Below are positions 16,731 through 25,705 of a stretch of 64,000 bases of DNA, piece after piece. Source of the DNA: JAEUKQ01 sp964414755 (GTDB lineage Bacteria > Pseudomonadota > Alphaproteobacteria > JAEUKQ01); assembly GCA_964414755.1 (NCBI GenBank), contig CAYPXH010000002.1:43198-107197 (forward strand), read 5' to 3'. The position numbers were made by a program, and so were the translations under genes. Every line of letters starts with the position of its first letter. Positions within the stretch are counted from its first letter, which is position 1. The notes below the pieces were generated by a model. It saw only the letters and a program-made list of their open reading frames with translations. It ran no database searches and was not told where the DNA came from.

Positions 16731-17420
16731 ATGCGTATTTTAGCAATTGAAACAAGTGGCAATCAGACGGCTGTTTGCTTTTTCCGCCAAGGGTTGGTTA
16801 TTGACTTGTTGCAGCACCAAGGTCAGGAAGGGGGGGCTATCCTAATCAAGCAATTGCGGCATATACAAGATAATTGGCCTGAAGATTTTGCTAATATCAA
16901 CTATATCGCTGTTACTGTTGGGCCTGCACCATATACTGGACTGCGTATGGGGTTAGCCGCTGTTCAGGGACTTGGTTTAGCCTTATCAAGGCCTATTTGG
17001 GGAATTAACACTCTAAAACTGGTAGCTTGGCAAACAGCACAAAAAAATGGAACAAGAAAAGACATTCTGGTTGTTTTGGACTCGAAACGGTCTGAATTTT
17101 TTGCCCAACTTTTTAACGATGATGCATACCCCTTAACTTCTGAAATTTTGGTAAAACCAGAATTATTACCCACAATCATAAGACAGCAGCCAACAATTAT
17201 TGTTGGTAACGCAATTACCCAATTGCCGCACCAATTAGTGCAGGACTATGAAGTTAAAAATACCATTCCTGACGTTTCCATGCTTGCAAAAATGGCAGTA
17301 TATCAAATACAGAACCAGGAGTCGTGTTTGCCTGCTATACCAATTTATCTTAAATCGGCAGATGTTTCCGTGGCTAAAAAACAGTTTTGGTTGATCAATG
17401 ATCGTAATCCAGCAAGCTGA
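16731..17420 (+). CDS. tsaB: tRNA threonylcarbamoyladenosine biosynthesis protein TsaB
   Basis: Partner of TsaD in making t6A37 on ANN-decoding tRNAs. The 229-residue protein starts with the ASKHA-type motif MRILAIETSGNQTAV and contains VTVGPAPYTGLRMGLAAVQGLGLA, the best conserved TsaB segment. The normal TsaB degradation of the metal site is expected. It overlaps rimI by 23 bp. tsaB-rimI-fur is a common alphaproteobacterial order. Confidence 0.93.
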   Translation: MRILAIETSGNQTAVCFFRQGLVIDLLQHQGQEGGAILIKQLRHIQDNWPEDFANINYIAVTVGPAPYTGLRMGLAAVQGLGLALSRPIWGINTLKLVAWQTAQKNGTRKDILVVLDSKRSEFFAQLFNDDAYPLTSEILVKPELLPTIIRQQPTIIVGNAITQLPHQLVQDYEVKNTIPDVSMLAKMAVYQIQNQESCLPAIPIYLKSADVSVAKKQFWLINDRNPAS

Positions 17421-17850
17421 TATTAATGGCGGCCAAGTTATATGTGACATTCAACAACAAAGTTTCACGAACCACTGGTCATTAAAAGATTGGCAAGATT
17501 TATTAAAAGTTCCTGGAACTATTGTAAGATTAGCTTACGATAAGCAAAAGCCAATAGGATATGCGGTTATCCGGCATTTCGGTGATATGGCAGATGTTAT
17601 TTCTGTGGCTGTTTTACCCTCTTACCGACAGCAGGGGATAGCTAAGGCATTGATGAAAGAACTTATGAAAGAGATGCAAGATTTTGGTGTGCGCAATATA
17701 TTGTTAGAAGTGGGTTGTAATAACATGGCAGCCCAACGTCTTTATCAGATATTGGGTTTTAAACCTATTTCCATGCGATTAAATTACTATTATAGTCCGC
17801 CATCTCCACCAGAAAATGCAATTGTTATGCAGTATTTTTGTCATACATAA
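17398..17850 (+). CDS. rimI: Ribosomal-protein-alanine N-acetyltransferase RimI
   Basis: GNAT enzyme that acetylates the N-terminal alanine of ribosomal protein S18. The 150-residue protein shows the acetyl-CoA loop SYRQQGIAKALMKELM and, downstream, LLEVGCNNMAAQRLYQILGF, the N-x-A-x-x-L-Y-x-x-x-G-F motif of RimI. It starts inside tsaB (23-bp overlap), which makes coupling likely. Confidence 0.9.
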   Translation: MIVIQQADINGGQVICDIQQQSFTNHWSLKDWQDLLKVPGTIVRLAYDKQKPIGYAVIRHFGDMADVISVAVLPSYRQQGIAKALMKELMKEMQDFGVRNILLEVGCNNMAAQRLYQILGFKPISMRLNYYYSPPSPPENAIVMQYFCHT

Positions 17851-17923
17851 TAATAAAAACTCTGGAATATTTGATTAATATTGTTCACAATTAGTTCTTT
17901 ATAAAAAAAGGAAGGTAGTTCTT

Positions 17924-18361
17924 GTGGTGAAACGTCAGGAAACGCCAATATCAAAAATTGAAAAAGCGTGTCTACAAAAAGGTATTAAATTAACTGGGGC
18001 GCGCCGTCTAATAGCACAAGTGTTATCCGAGGCAACAGATCACCCTGATGTTGAAACAGTATTTCAGCGTGTTCAGCACCTTGATGCCCGCGTTGGTATG
18101 GCCACAGTATATCGTACAGTAAAACTTTTTGAAGAAGCACAAATAGTTGCTAGACACGATTTTTTGGATGGCCGTTCGCGGTACGAAGAGATTACGGAAG
18201 AAATCCACCATGATCATTTGATTGACATCAGAACTGGTAAAATTATCGAATTCCAGAATGAAGAAATTGAAATTTTACAAAAGAAAGTAGCAGAAAGTCT
18301 TGGTTACGAACTGATTGGACATCGCCTTGAACTTTATGCTATACCTAAGCAGAAGAAATAA
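17924..18361 (+). CDS. fur: Fur family transcriptional regulator (alphaproteobacterial Fur/Mur type)
   Basis: Metal-responsive repressor of 145 residues. The N-terminal winged helix spans about 10-85 (GARRLIAQVLSEATDHPDVETVFQRV, TVYRTVKLFEEA). The dimerisation part has HHDHLIDIRTGKIIEF. The two Cys of the E. coli CxxC (ICLDCG) are replaced by D and R, as in alphaproteobacterial Fur/Mur, which respond to Fe or Mn. The HHH of Irr is absent. The start is GTG at 17924 behind AAGGAAGG. It sits between rimI and the ornithine-lipid genes. Confidence 0.88.
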   Translation: MVKRQETPISKIEKACLQKGIKLTGARRLIAQVLSEATDHPDVETVFQRVQHLDARVGMATVYRTVKLFEEAQIVARHDFLDGRSRYEEITEEIHHDHLIDIRTGKIIEFQNEEIEILQKKVAESLGYELIGHRLELYAIPKQKK

Positions 18362-18398
18362 TTACACCGTGATTTATATGCACATAGGTTAAAATTTT

Positions 18399-19208
18399 AT
18401 GCACCAATTATCTACAGCAAACCAACCAGGTCCAGCACCTGTTAGGGTTCGGAACCTTGAAATAAAAATGGCCGGTAGCCGTGCTGAAATTGATGCAGCC
18501 CAAGCATTGCGTTACCAGGTATTCTACCAAGAAATGTCGGCAAAGCCAAGTGCCAACATGAAGCAACAGCAGCGTGATTTTGATCATTTTGATGCCTTTT
18601 GTGATCATTTGATTATCCTAGACCATGATCTGAAAACAAACCTCCCTCCTGTTATTGCTACCTATCGCTTCATGCGCCGCGAAGCAGCTAAAAAATGTGG
18701 TCAGTTTTATTCACAAGATGAATATAATATCGACTGTTTAATTGATCATGCCGGTGAAATTATGGAGTTAGGGCGGTCATGTGTTTCCCTTCCTTATCGT
18801 AATGGACTGGTGATGCAATTATTATGGAGGGGTGTCGTAGAGTATGTGCGTTTTTATGATGTGCAATTAATGTTTGGGTGTGCTAGCTTGCCTGGAACAA
18901 CAATCGATAATCTTGCGGTGTCTCTTTCTTATTTGCACCATTTTCATCAAGCACCTCCTGAGCTTAGGGCAAAAGCACTGGCTAAGCGTTATGTTAATAT
19001 GAACCTTCTACCGAAAGATCAAATTGACGAAAAAAATGCAATGCTCACACTACCCCCGTTGATTAAAGGATACCTTAGATTAGGTGGATTTATTGGTGAT
19101 GGTGCCGTTATTGATGATCAGTTTAATACAACTGACGTTAATGTTGTTGTAAAAATGGCTTTGGTAACCGATAAGTATGTAAAACATTATTATGGTCGTA
19201 CGGAATAA
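18399..19208 (+). CDS. olsB: L-ornithine N-acyltransferase-like protein (OlsB family, hemolysin-like GNAT)
   Basis: A 269-residue acyltransferase of the OlsB/hemolysin-like group. It is expected to transfer a 3-hydroxyacyl chain from acyl carrier protein to ornithine, giving lyso-ornithine lipid. Family segments are AAQALRYQVFYQEM near residue 33, CDHLIILDHD near 70, VATYRFMRR-like IATYRFMRREAA, and ELGRSCVSLPYRNGLVMQLLWRG near 125. The next gene, overlapping by 17 bp, is a PlsC-type acyltransferase fitting OlsA. In rhizobia this lipid rises on phosphate limitation, but no Pho box is seen here. Confidence 0.8.
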   Translation: MHQLSTANQPGPAPVRVRNLEIKMAGSRAEIDAAQALRYQVFYQEMSAKPSANMKQQQRDFDHFDAFCDHLIILDHDLKTNLPPVIATYRFMRREAAKKCGQFYSQDEYNIDCLIDHAGEIMELGRSCVSLPYRNGLVMQLLWRGVVEYVRFYDVQLMFGCASLPGTTIDNLAVSLSYLHHFHQAPPELRAKALAKRYVNMNLLPKDQIDEKNAMLTLPPLIKGYLRLGGFIGDGAVIDDQFNTTDVNVVVKMALVTDKYVKHYYGRTE

Positions 19209-20130
19209 TTTGAATACAATGCAGAGCATGATAAAAGATTCCATGCAACTTTCGCAAAAAAAGCCATATCTCTTTTCATTTGGATCACGTGTTTTAGCAG
19301 CGTGGCGTTTATTTTTATATGCGCTAATTAATCTGGTTTTTATTAGCACACAACTGGTACTTCGTGCCATTAATGGCGATAAAATATCGGGATTCCCAAT
19401 TTTTTATCATCGCTTATGTTGTCGTGTTTTAGGATTAGATATTATCACCAAAGGGACGCAATCACCACACCGTCCAACCCTATATGTTGCAAACCATACC
19501 AGCTATACCGATATTATTTCTTTTGCCACGCTGATGCCAATTTCATTTATTGGTAAACAAGAAATTGCGAATTGGCCAATTTTTGGGTTATTAGCAAAGC
19601 TTCAACGAACAGTCTTTATTGATCGTAAACGTCATAATACGGATGCACATCGTGATTCAATAACAGGTAGGTTGCAAGAAGGAGACAGCCTGATGTTATT
19701 TCCTGAAGGAACAACCAATGATGGAAACCGGTTATTACCCTTCCGCAGCTCGTTATTTGCTGTGGCTGAAACACCATTAGTTCATGATCAACGTGTGACA
19801 TCTTCATATGTTTGGGTACAACCAGTTTCAATATCATACACCCATTTGAACGGGTTGCCATTGGGGTATAGCTGGCGTCATCTTGTTGCTTGGTATGGTG
19901 ATATTGGTTTTGCCGAACATATGTGGCAATTGCTTAGATTAGGTAGAATTACTATTCGAATAGAATTTCATGAGCCGGTAAACATAACACAATTTAAGTC
20001 CCGTAAGGAGATGAGTGATTACTGTTTTAAAAAAGTTGAAAAGGGCTTTTATGATGCCATAACCGGCCGGCCCTGGACTGGTCCAGAACAGCTATTATCT
20101 AAAGATCAGCGGAAAACAGATCAATCATGA
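19192..20130 (+). CDS. olsA: 1-acyl-sn-glycerol-3-phosphate acyltransferase family protein (OlsA-like)
   Basis: PlsC-family membrane acyltransferase of 312 residues. The acyltransferase block I is NHTSYTDI (H-x4-D in the form HTSYTD) near residue 100, and block III is LFPEGTT near residue 165. A hydrophobic segment lies near residues 35-50. Placed right after olsB, it likely adds the second acyl chain to lyso-ornithine lipid, although a phosphatidic-acid role cannot be excluded. The start is the ATG at 19192 overlapping olsB. A second ATG at 19219 is possible. It overlaps miaB by 4 bp. Confidence 0.8.
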   Translation: MVVRNNLNTMQSMIKDSMQLSQKKPYLFSFGSRVLAAWRLFLYALINLVFISTQLVLRAINGDKISGFPIFYHRLCCRVLGLDIITKGTQSPHRPTLYVANHTSYTDIISFATLMPISFIGKQEIANWPIFGLLAKLQRTVFIDRKRHNTDAHRDSITGRLQEGDSLMLFPEGTTNDGNRLLPFRSSLFAVAETPLVHDQRVTSSYVWVQPVSISYTHLNGLPLGYSWRHLVAWYGDIGFAEHMWQLLRLGRITIRIEFHEPVNITQFKSRKEMSDYCFKKVEKGFYDAITGRPWTGPEQLLSKDQRKTDQS

Positions 20131-21503
20131 AAAAGGTATTTATCAAAAGCTATGGCTGTCAGATGAATCATTATGACTCAGAGAGAATGCTTGAATCCCT
20201 GACCCCCCTGGCTTTTCAGCAAACCGAATCGGTTGAAGAGGCCGATATGATTATTTTAAATACCTGCCATATTCGTGAAAAAGCTGCTGATAAGCTATTT
20301 TCTGATTTGGGGCGCTTGAATCAACTGAAAAACAGGCGTCAGCAACAAGGTCAACAAACCGTTCTAACGGTAGCGGGGTGTGTCGCTCAAGCCGAAGGGG
20401 AAGAAATACAAAAACGCGCACCTTATGTTGATATTGTTATTGGTCCGCAGGCATATCATCGCTTGCCGCAAATTCTTGAAACGCCAGCCCATCAAAACGC
20501 TGATGAGAAAATTTCTGCTTTCGGGGTTGTTGATACCGAATTTCCGGTCGAGTCAAAATTTGATCATTTACCAAAAAACCGCAGCAAAACAAACGTTTCG
20601 GCTTTTTTAACAATTCAGGAAGGCTGCGATAAATTTTGCACATTTTGTGTGGTGCCTTATACAAGGGGTGCTGAAAGTTCGAGACCCGTTAGTGATATTG
20701 TCAAAGAAGCACAACAGCTGGTAAGGAATGGTGCACAGGAAATAATCTTATTAGGCCAAAATGTAAATGCTTATCATGGAATATCTGAAAAAAATGCTGA
20801 AAGCTGGGGTTTAGCGCGATTACTTTATGAATTGGCAGAAATTAGTGGATTACGTCGGCTGCGCTATACAACATCACATCCACTTGATATGGGCGATGAT
20901 TTAATTAAGGCGCATGGTGAAATTGATATTTTAATGCCTTATTTGCATTTACCGGTTCAATCTGGTTCAAATCGAATATTAAAATTAATGAACAGGCGGC
21001 ATAATACGAACGACTATGAGCGTGTGATTAATCAACTTAGGTTTGTTAGGCCGGATATAGCACTATCATCGGATTTTATTGTTGGCTTTCCGGGTGAAAC
21101 AGACCATGATTTTAAAGAAACCTTGGCATTTGTTAACAAGATAGGATATGCCCAAGCTTTTTCGTTTAAATATAGTGCCCGGCCAGGAACACCTGCAGCA
21201 ACACATGATCAACAGGTAGACGAGGTTGTTAAGGATCATCGGTTGCAGGAACTGCAAGCATTGCTTGATCAACAGCAACATGATTTTAACCAAAAAATGG
21301 TTGGACAAATTGTACCTGTTCTTTTTGAAAAAACGAGCCGGTATGATCACCAAATACAGGGTCGTAGTCCTTATATGCAGTTGGTGCATGTAATAGCTAC
21401 AAACGAGCTGATCGGACATATCAGAAATGTTCGTGTCGATCTTGCTCATCCACATAGCTTGGTTGGCACCTTGCAGCCAGTTTCTTCGAGATATACAGGT
21501 TAA
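20127..21503 (+). CDS. miaB: tRNA-2-methylthio-N6-dimethylallyladenosine synthase MiaB
   Basis: Radical-SAM methylthiotransferase acting on i6A37 of tRNA. The 458-residue protein has an N-terminal UPF0004 domain with cluster cysteines in YGCQMN, NTCHIRE and AGCVAQ. The radical-SAM motif is CDKFCTFCVVPYTRG near residue 170, and a C-terminal TRAM domain starts near residue 385. Length is normal. The start overlaps the previous stop (ATGA) and phoH begins 3 bp after its end. Confidence 0.96.
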   Translation: MKKVFIKSYGCQMNHYDSERMLESLTPLAFQQTESVEEADMIILNTCHIREKAADKLFSDLGRLNQLKNRRQQQGQQTVLTVAGCVAQAEGEEIQKRAPYVDIVIGPQAYHRLPQILETPAHQNADEKISAFGVVDTEFPVESKFDHLPKNRSKTNVSAFLTIQEGCDKFCTFCVVPYTRGAESSRPVSDIVKEAQQLVRNGAQEIILLGQNVNAYHGISEKNAESWGLARLLYELAEISGLRRLRYTTSHPLDMGDDLIKAHGEIDILMPYLHLPVQSGSNRILKLMNRRHNTNDYERVINQLRFVRPDIALSSDFIVGFPGETDHDFKETLAFVNKIGYAQAFSFKYSARPGTPAATHDQQVDEVVKDHRLQELQALLDQQQHDFNQKMVGQIVPVLFEKTSRYDHQIQGRSPYMQLVHVIATNELIGHIRNVRVDLAHPHSLVGTLQPVSSRYTG

Positions 21504-21506
21504 AAT

Positions 21507-22544
21507 ATGGTTGAAACCTCTGACTCGTCGCTTTTACCACCTACAGTTCTATCGTTTGATGATAACCGTCTTTTACCATCATTATATGGTCAACATGAAG
21601 AGCACCTAGCACGATTGGAACAATTATTGCAGCTATCGATTGTTTCACGGGGTAATAAATTGTTGGTTTCAGGTCTACCTTCTAATGTTGAAATTGTAAA
21701 AGTGGTTCTTAACCTTTTGTATCAGCGTCTAAAGAAAGGCCAAAACGTTGATCTTGCCGAGATTGAAGGGGCGGTTCGAATTGTCAAGGACAAGAATATT
21801 ACTTCTAATGGACATGCTGATAACATGGCTTCAGGCCAATTATTATTACCCGATGAAAGCAGTGAAGCTGTTATTAAAACCATTCGCCGCCATGTTATTC
21901 CACGCTCACCCAATCAAGTTGCCTATGTTAAGGCTTTACGACAACATCCCCTAGTTTTTGGATTAGGGCCAGCTGGTACAGGCAAAACGTATTTAGCGGT
22001 TGCAGCCGCAGTTTCAGCACTAATTAACGGTAAGATTGATCGGATTATTTTATCCAGGCCTGCTGTTGAAGCTGGGGAACGTTTGGGCTTTTTACCCGGT
22101 GATCTTAAAGAAAAGGTTGATCCTTATTTAAGGCCGCTCTACGATGCTCTTTATGATATGCTTCCGCCCGAGCAGGTAGAGCGTCGGCTAACTACCGGTG
22201 ATATTGAAATTGCGCCCCTGGCGTTTATGCGTGGCAGAACTTTATCAAATTGCTTTGTTATTTTGGACGAAGCACAAAACACAACCCCTGTTCAGATGAA
22301 AATGTTTTTGACACGTCTTGGACAGAATGCCCAAATGGTTGTTACGGGTGATTTATCGCAAATTGATCTTCCAGGGGGGAGCCTTTCCGGATTGGCCGAT
22401 GCGCTGCGCATTTTGCGTGGGGTTAAAGATATTCAAGTTATTGAATTTACAAAAGATGATGTCGTACGTCATCCTTTAGTAGCGCGGATTATTGAGGCAT
22501 ATGATCGACGAAACCCAAATCAAACTGAACAATCGCGTTCCTAG
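21507..22544 (+). CDS. phoH: PhoH-like ATPase
   Basis: P-loop ATPase of 345 residues, linked in many bacteria to RNA metabolism with YbeY. Walker A is GLGPAGTGKTYLA near residue 153 and Walker B is CFVILDEAQNTT near residue 250, followed by VVTGDLSQIDLP. An N-terminal nucleic-acid-binding-like part covers about 20-110. It overlaps the preferred ybeY start by 44 bp. The name is historical, and no Pho box is seen nearby. Confidence 0.93.
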   Translation: MVETSDSSLLPPTVLSFDDNRLLPSLYGQHEEHLARLEQLLQLSIVSRGNKLLVSGLPSNVEIVKVVLNLLYQRLKKGQNVDLAEIEGAVRIVKDKNITSNGHADNMASGQLLLPDESSEAVIKTIRRHVIPRSPNQVAYVKALRQHPLVFGLGPAGTGKTYLAVAAAVSALINGKIDRIILSRPAVEAGERLGFLPGDLKEKVDPYLRPLYDALYDMLPPEQVERRLTTGDIEIAPLAFMRGRTLSNCFVILDEAQNTTPVQMKMFLTRLGQNAQMVVTGDLSQIDLPGGSLSGLADALRILRGVKDIQVIEFTKDDVVRHPLVARIIEAYDRRNPNQTEQSRS

Positions 22545-23061
22545 AATGCGGAAAAATATAATCAGAAAATCGACAATCAAGTTGCATATTCAGGTTCTAG
22601 ATAGGAATTGGCGCCGGACTTTACCCAGTTTTGGCAGATATATTAGAAAGATTGTGGCATGTCATTATCCAGGACCACGTGATCTTGCCATCCCAGAATT
22701 TTCTGTTGTTTTAACGGATAACCAACACTTGCAGAAACTAAATGCTCAATACAGGGGGCATGACAAAGTGACCAATGTGTTATCGTTTCCGATACCATAT
22801 TTATACCAGAATGCCAATGGTCATACCGTAAGTTTCCTTGGGGACATTTTTATGGGTCATGATCTGATTGTTGCAGAAGCGCGTGCACAACAAAAAACAG
22901 TTCTTGATCACGCAACCCATTTATTGTTTCATGGATTGCTGCATCTACTTGGACATGATCACCAAACAACAAAAGAGGCAGAAATTATGGAACGCTTGGA
23001 AATAGATATATTGGCTTCACTTAACATTAAAAATCCATATATTATTCAATCAAAGTCTTAA
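22501..23061 (+). CDS. ybeY: Endoribonuclease YbeY (16S rRNA maturation)
   Basis: Metal-dependent RNase needed for 16S rRNA 3'-end processing and ribosome quality control. The zinc-binding motif is HGLLHLLGHDH (H-x3-H-x5-H) near residue 145, and GHDKVTNVLSFP is the conserved central strand. Three starts are possible: TTG 22492, ATG 22501 and ATG 22546. I use 22501 because GAGG lies just before it, but homologous sequence begins only at IKLHIQVLDRNW, so the start is uncertain. phoH-ybeY-corC-lnt is the usual order. Confidence 0.9.
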   Translation: MIDETQIKLNNRVPRMRKNIIRKSTIKLHIQVLDRNWRRTLPSFGRYIRKIVACHYPGPRDLAIPEFSVVLTDNQHLQKLNAQYRGHDKVTNVLSFPIPYLYQNANGHTVSFLGDIFMGHDLIVAEARAQQKTVLDHATHLLFHGLLHLLGHDHQTTKEAEIMERLEIDILASLNIKNPYIIQSKS

Positions 23062-23083
23062 AAATTCTTTTAACGAAAATTCA

Positions 23084-23992
23084 ATGTCAGACCAATCATT
23101 TTCATCACATTCTGCAACATCTTCTTCTTCAAACCAAGATCCTGGAAGGCGAGGGTTTTGGCAGCGTTTATTAGGGTTTTGGCGCAAAAAAAATGGTAGC
23201 GAAGAACTACGTGAAGTTATCGAGGATTTGATTGAAGAACATGATGCAGATCCTGATTCTTCGGCTTTTGGTGCTGATGAAGGTAGTTTGCTACGTAACA
23301 TATTAAAATTACGTGATTTAACAGCCTATGATGTTATGATACCTCGTGCCGATATTGTTGCTGTTTCAAATAACTTAAGCCTACAGGAATTATTAAAAGT
23401 TTTTAGCCGTGAAGGTCATTCGCGGCTGCCTCTTTACCGCGATCATTTAGATGATGTTATTGGCTTTTTGCATATTCGTGATATATTGGCTTGTACTATT
23501 CATGAACGTGAATATCAGCTTGACGCTTTAAAACGTGATATTTTGTTCGTTGCCCCAACTATGTCAGTATTGGATTTGTTGCTTGAAATGCGTCTTAGCC
23601 GCATTCATATGGCTGTTGTTATTGACGAGTTTGGTGGTACCGATGGGCTTATAACTATCGAGGATGTAATTGAATCGATCGTTGGTGATATCGAGGACGA
23701 GCATGATGTTCCAGAAGCTTCCCATCTTGTACATCGTTCTGATGGTTCATGGCTTGCAGATGCCCGCCTATCAATCAACGATCTTGAGCAGCAGGTTGGT
23801 AAGGTTTTAACCGAGGAAGAAGAGAAAAAAAATATTGATACTGTTGGCGGACTAATTTTCTCGATCACTGGGCGTATTCCAAGTCGTGGTGAATTAATAG
23901 CACATCCTTCGGGCCTGCAATTCGAGGTTATTGAGGCCGACCCGCGGCGAATTAAAAAATTGCGTATCATACGTTCAATACCGAATTACTGA
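23084..23992 (+). CDS. corC: CBS-domain protein CorC/HlyC family (no membrane domain)
   Basis: A 302-residue soluble protein with two CBS domains (about 75-200, VMIPRADIVAVSNNLSLQELLKVFSREGHSRLPLYRDHLDDVIGFLHIRDI and MAVVIDEFGGTDGLITIEDVIESIVGDIEDE) and a C-terminal CorC_HlyC domain. The membrane DUF21 domain of larger family members is absent. It is linked by family to magnesium/cobalt handling. Here it lies between ybeY and lnt with 8 bp to lnt, the standard arrangement. Confidence 0.9.
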   Translation: MSDQSFSSHSATSSSSNQDPGRRGFWQRLLGFWRKKNGSEELREVIEDLIEEHDADPDSSAFGADEGSLLRNILKLRDLTAYDVMIPRADIVAVSNNLSLQELLKVFSREGHSRLPLYRDHLDDVIGFLHIRDILACTIHEREYQLDALKRDILFVAPTMSVLDLLLEMRLSRIHMAVVIDEFGGTDGLITIEDVIESIVGDIEDEHDVPEASHLVHRSDGSWLADARLSINDLEQQVGKVLTEEEEKKNIDTVGGLIFSITGRIPSRGELIAHPSGLQFEVIEADPRRIKKLRIIRSIPNY

Positions 23993-24000
23993 AATACCTT

Positions 24001-25608
24001 ATGAAACCCAATAAAATTGCTGGTCATTTTTTTCTTTTGATTAACCAATATCCTTGGCTATTGCGCTTGGTTCTAGTCGTGTTAGGGGTTATATCTTCGT
24101 TAGCTTTTGCACCATACCATCTGGTCTTTTTATTGGTTCCAGCTTTTAGTTTTTTAATTTGGTTTCTTGATATTCAAACAAATCGCATATCTGTTTTTGC
24201 ACCAATATGGTGGTTTGGTCTGGGGCATTTTGTTTTTGGTAACGCTTGGATGGCAAATGCTATTTTGGTGCGGGCTGACGAGTTTTGGTGGCTATATCCT
24301 ATTGCGCTTTTTGTGCCAGGTGCCGTACTAGCTACTTTGCCGGCCTTGTTAGGTGCTGTTGTATGGTCAAAGCGCAAGTCTCCTGATATTACGGTATCAG
24401 TTATATCGGTTGCTTTTGCATGGTCTTTGTCAGAGTGGCTGCGGTGCTGGATGTTAACAGGCTATCCATGGAATCTTATTGGGTATGTTTGGTCAAATTA
24501 CATACCAGTTTTACAAAGCGTAAATATTATTGGGGTTTTGGGGCTGGGGCTACTGACATTAATAACAGCAATGCTGCCCGTATTGTTTTGGAGTCCAACA
24601 AAAAAAACAGTCATAAATCTTAAAAACATTACTTTTTTGGCAGGTATGGTTTTTATATGGTTAGGGATTGTGATCTATGGTGTGCAGCGACTGCACTATT
24701 TCCCTACCACTTATGTACCAGGTATTCTGCTTAGATTAGTACAGCCAGCTATTTCCCAGCAGGATAAAATTAATCCCGATAATTATCAGCGCAACTTAAA
24801 TGATTATTTGCGCCTAACCCGTAATACAAGTAACTTTCACCAGGTTACCCATGTAATATGGCCTGAATCGTCTGTTAGTTACGATGTCGAGCGGTATCCA
24901 GAAGTGCGCCAGTTGTTATCAAGTGCCGTACCCGAAGGCGGAAAACTAATCTTTGGTGCTAATCGATTGCTGTGGCAGGTTGACCAAGTTATTCAAGCCT
25001 GGAACAGTCTATATGTAATTAATCAGGTTGGTGATATACTGGCGCGTTATGATAAGACTCATCTGGTACCATTTGGAGAGTATGTGCCTGGACGTTCATG
25101 GTTTCCATGGCTTAACAAGATAACGCCGGGAGTGCTTGACTTTTCAGCCGGTTCCGGACATGTAACATTAACTTTGGAAAACGATATATTACCCCCGTTT
25201 AGTCCCCTTATATGTTACGAGGTTATTTTTCCCGGGCAGGTTAAATCCTACACAGACAGACCAACCTGGTTACTAAATATCACTAATGACGGTTGGTTTG
25301 GCCTTAGCAGTGGCCCATATCAACATTTTGAGATGGCTAAAACGCGTGCTGTCGAGGAAGGAATTCCGCTAATTCGAGTTGCGGCAACCGGAATTAGTGG
25401 TGTGGTTGATCCGTATGGTCGCGTCTTGGCCTTGATGCCCCTTAATCAGGTTGGTGTTGTTGATGCACCTTTGCCAAAACCACATCCTACACGGACATGG
25501 TATTCCAAATTTGGTAACAGCACGTTTTTGGTCCTCTTAGGGATGTTGGCTATTTTCCTTGTTTGGAGCAGAGTGACCATAAGAAGGAAACCTGCAGGCC
25601 AATCCTAA
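24001..25608 (+). CDS. lnt: Apolipoprotein N-acyltransferase Lnt
   Basis: Adds the third acyl chain to lipoproteins in the inner membrane. The 535-residue protein has about six N-terminal membrane segments and one at the C-terminus around a periplasmic nitrilase-like domain. The catalytic triad can be placed as Glu in HVIWPESSV, Lys in RYDKTHLVPFGEYVPG and Cys in LICYEVIFP. Several predicted lipoproteins in this window (9911, 57628, 60369) would be its substrates. Confidence 0.95.
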   Translation: MKPNKIAGHFFLLINQYPWLLRLVLVVLGVISSLAFAPYHLVFLLVPAFSFLIWFLDIQTNRISVFAPIWWFGLGHFVFGNAWMANAILVRADEFWWLYPIALFVPGAVLATLPALLGAVVWSKRKSPDITVSVISVAFAWSLSEWLRCWMLTGYPWNLIGYVWSNYIPVLQSVNIIGVLGLGLLTLITAMLPVLFWSPTKKTVINLKNITFLAGMVFIWLGIVIYGVQRLHYFPTTYVPGILLRLVQPAISQQDKINPDNYQRNLNDYLRLTRNTSNFHQVTHVIWPESSVSYDVERYPEVRQLLSSAVPEGGKLIFGANRLLWQVDQVIQAWNSLYVINQVGDILARYDKTHLVPFGEYVPGRSWFPWLNKITPGVLDFSAGSGHVTLTLENDILPPFSPLICYEVIFPGQVKSYTDRPTWLLNITNDGWFGLSSGPYQHFEMAKTRAVEEGIPLIRVAATGISGVVDPYGRVLALMPLNQVGVVDAPLPKPHPTRTWYSKFGNSTFLVLLGMLAIFLVWSRVTIRRKPAGQS

Positions 25609-25705
25609 AATTTACTGATATGCATAAAATCTATTTTCTTTTTTGGAAATATAGATAGTCTAACGTTTTTGGTACAGTAATGAATATTAAAAGGATTTTT
25701 GTATC

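Noticed and set aside
25609..25705. SAM riboswitch upstream of metK
   Set aside because: The 97-bp gap shows no paired elements matching known SAM classes.
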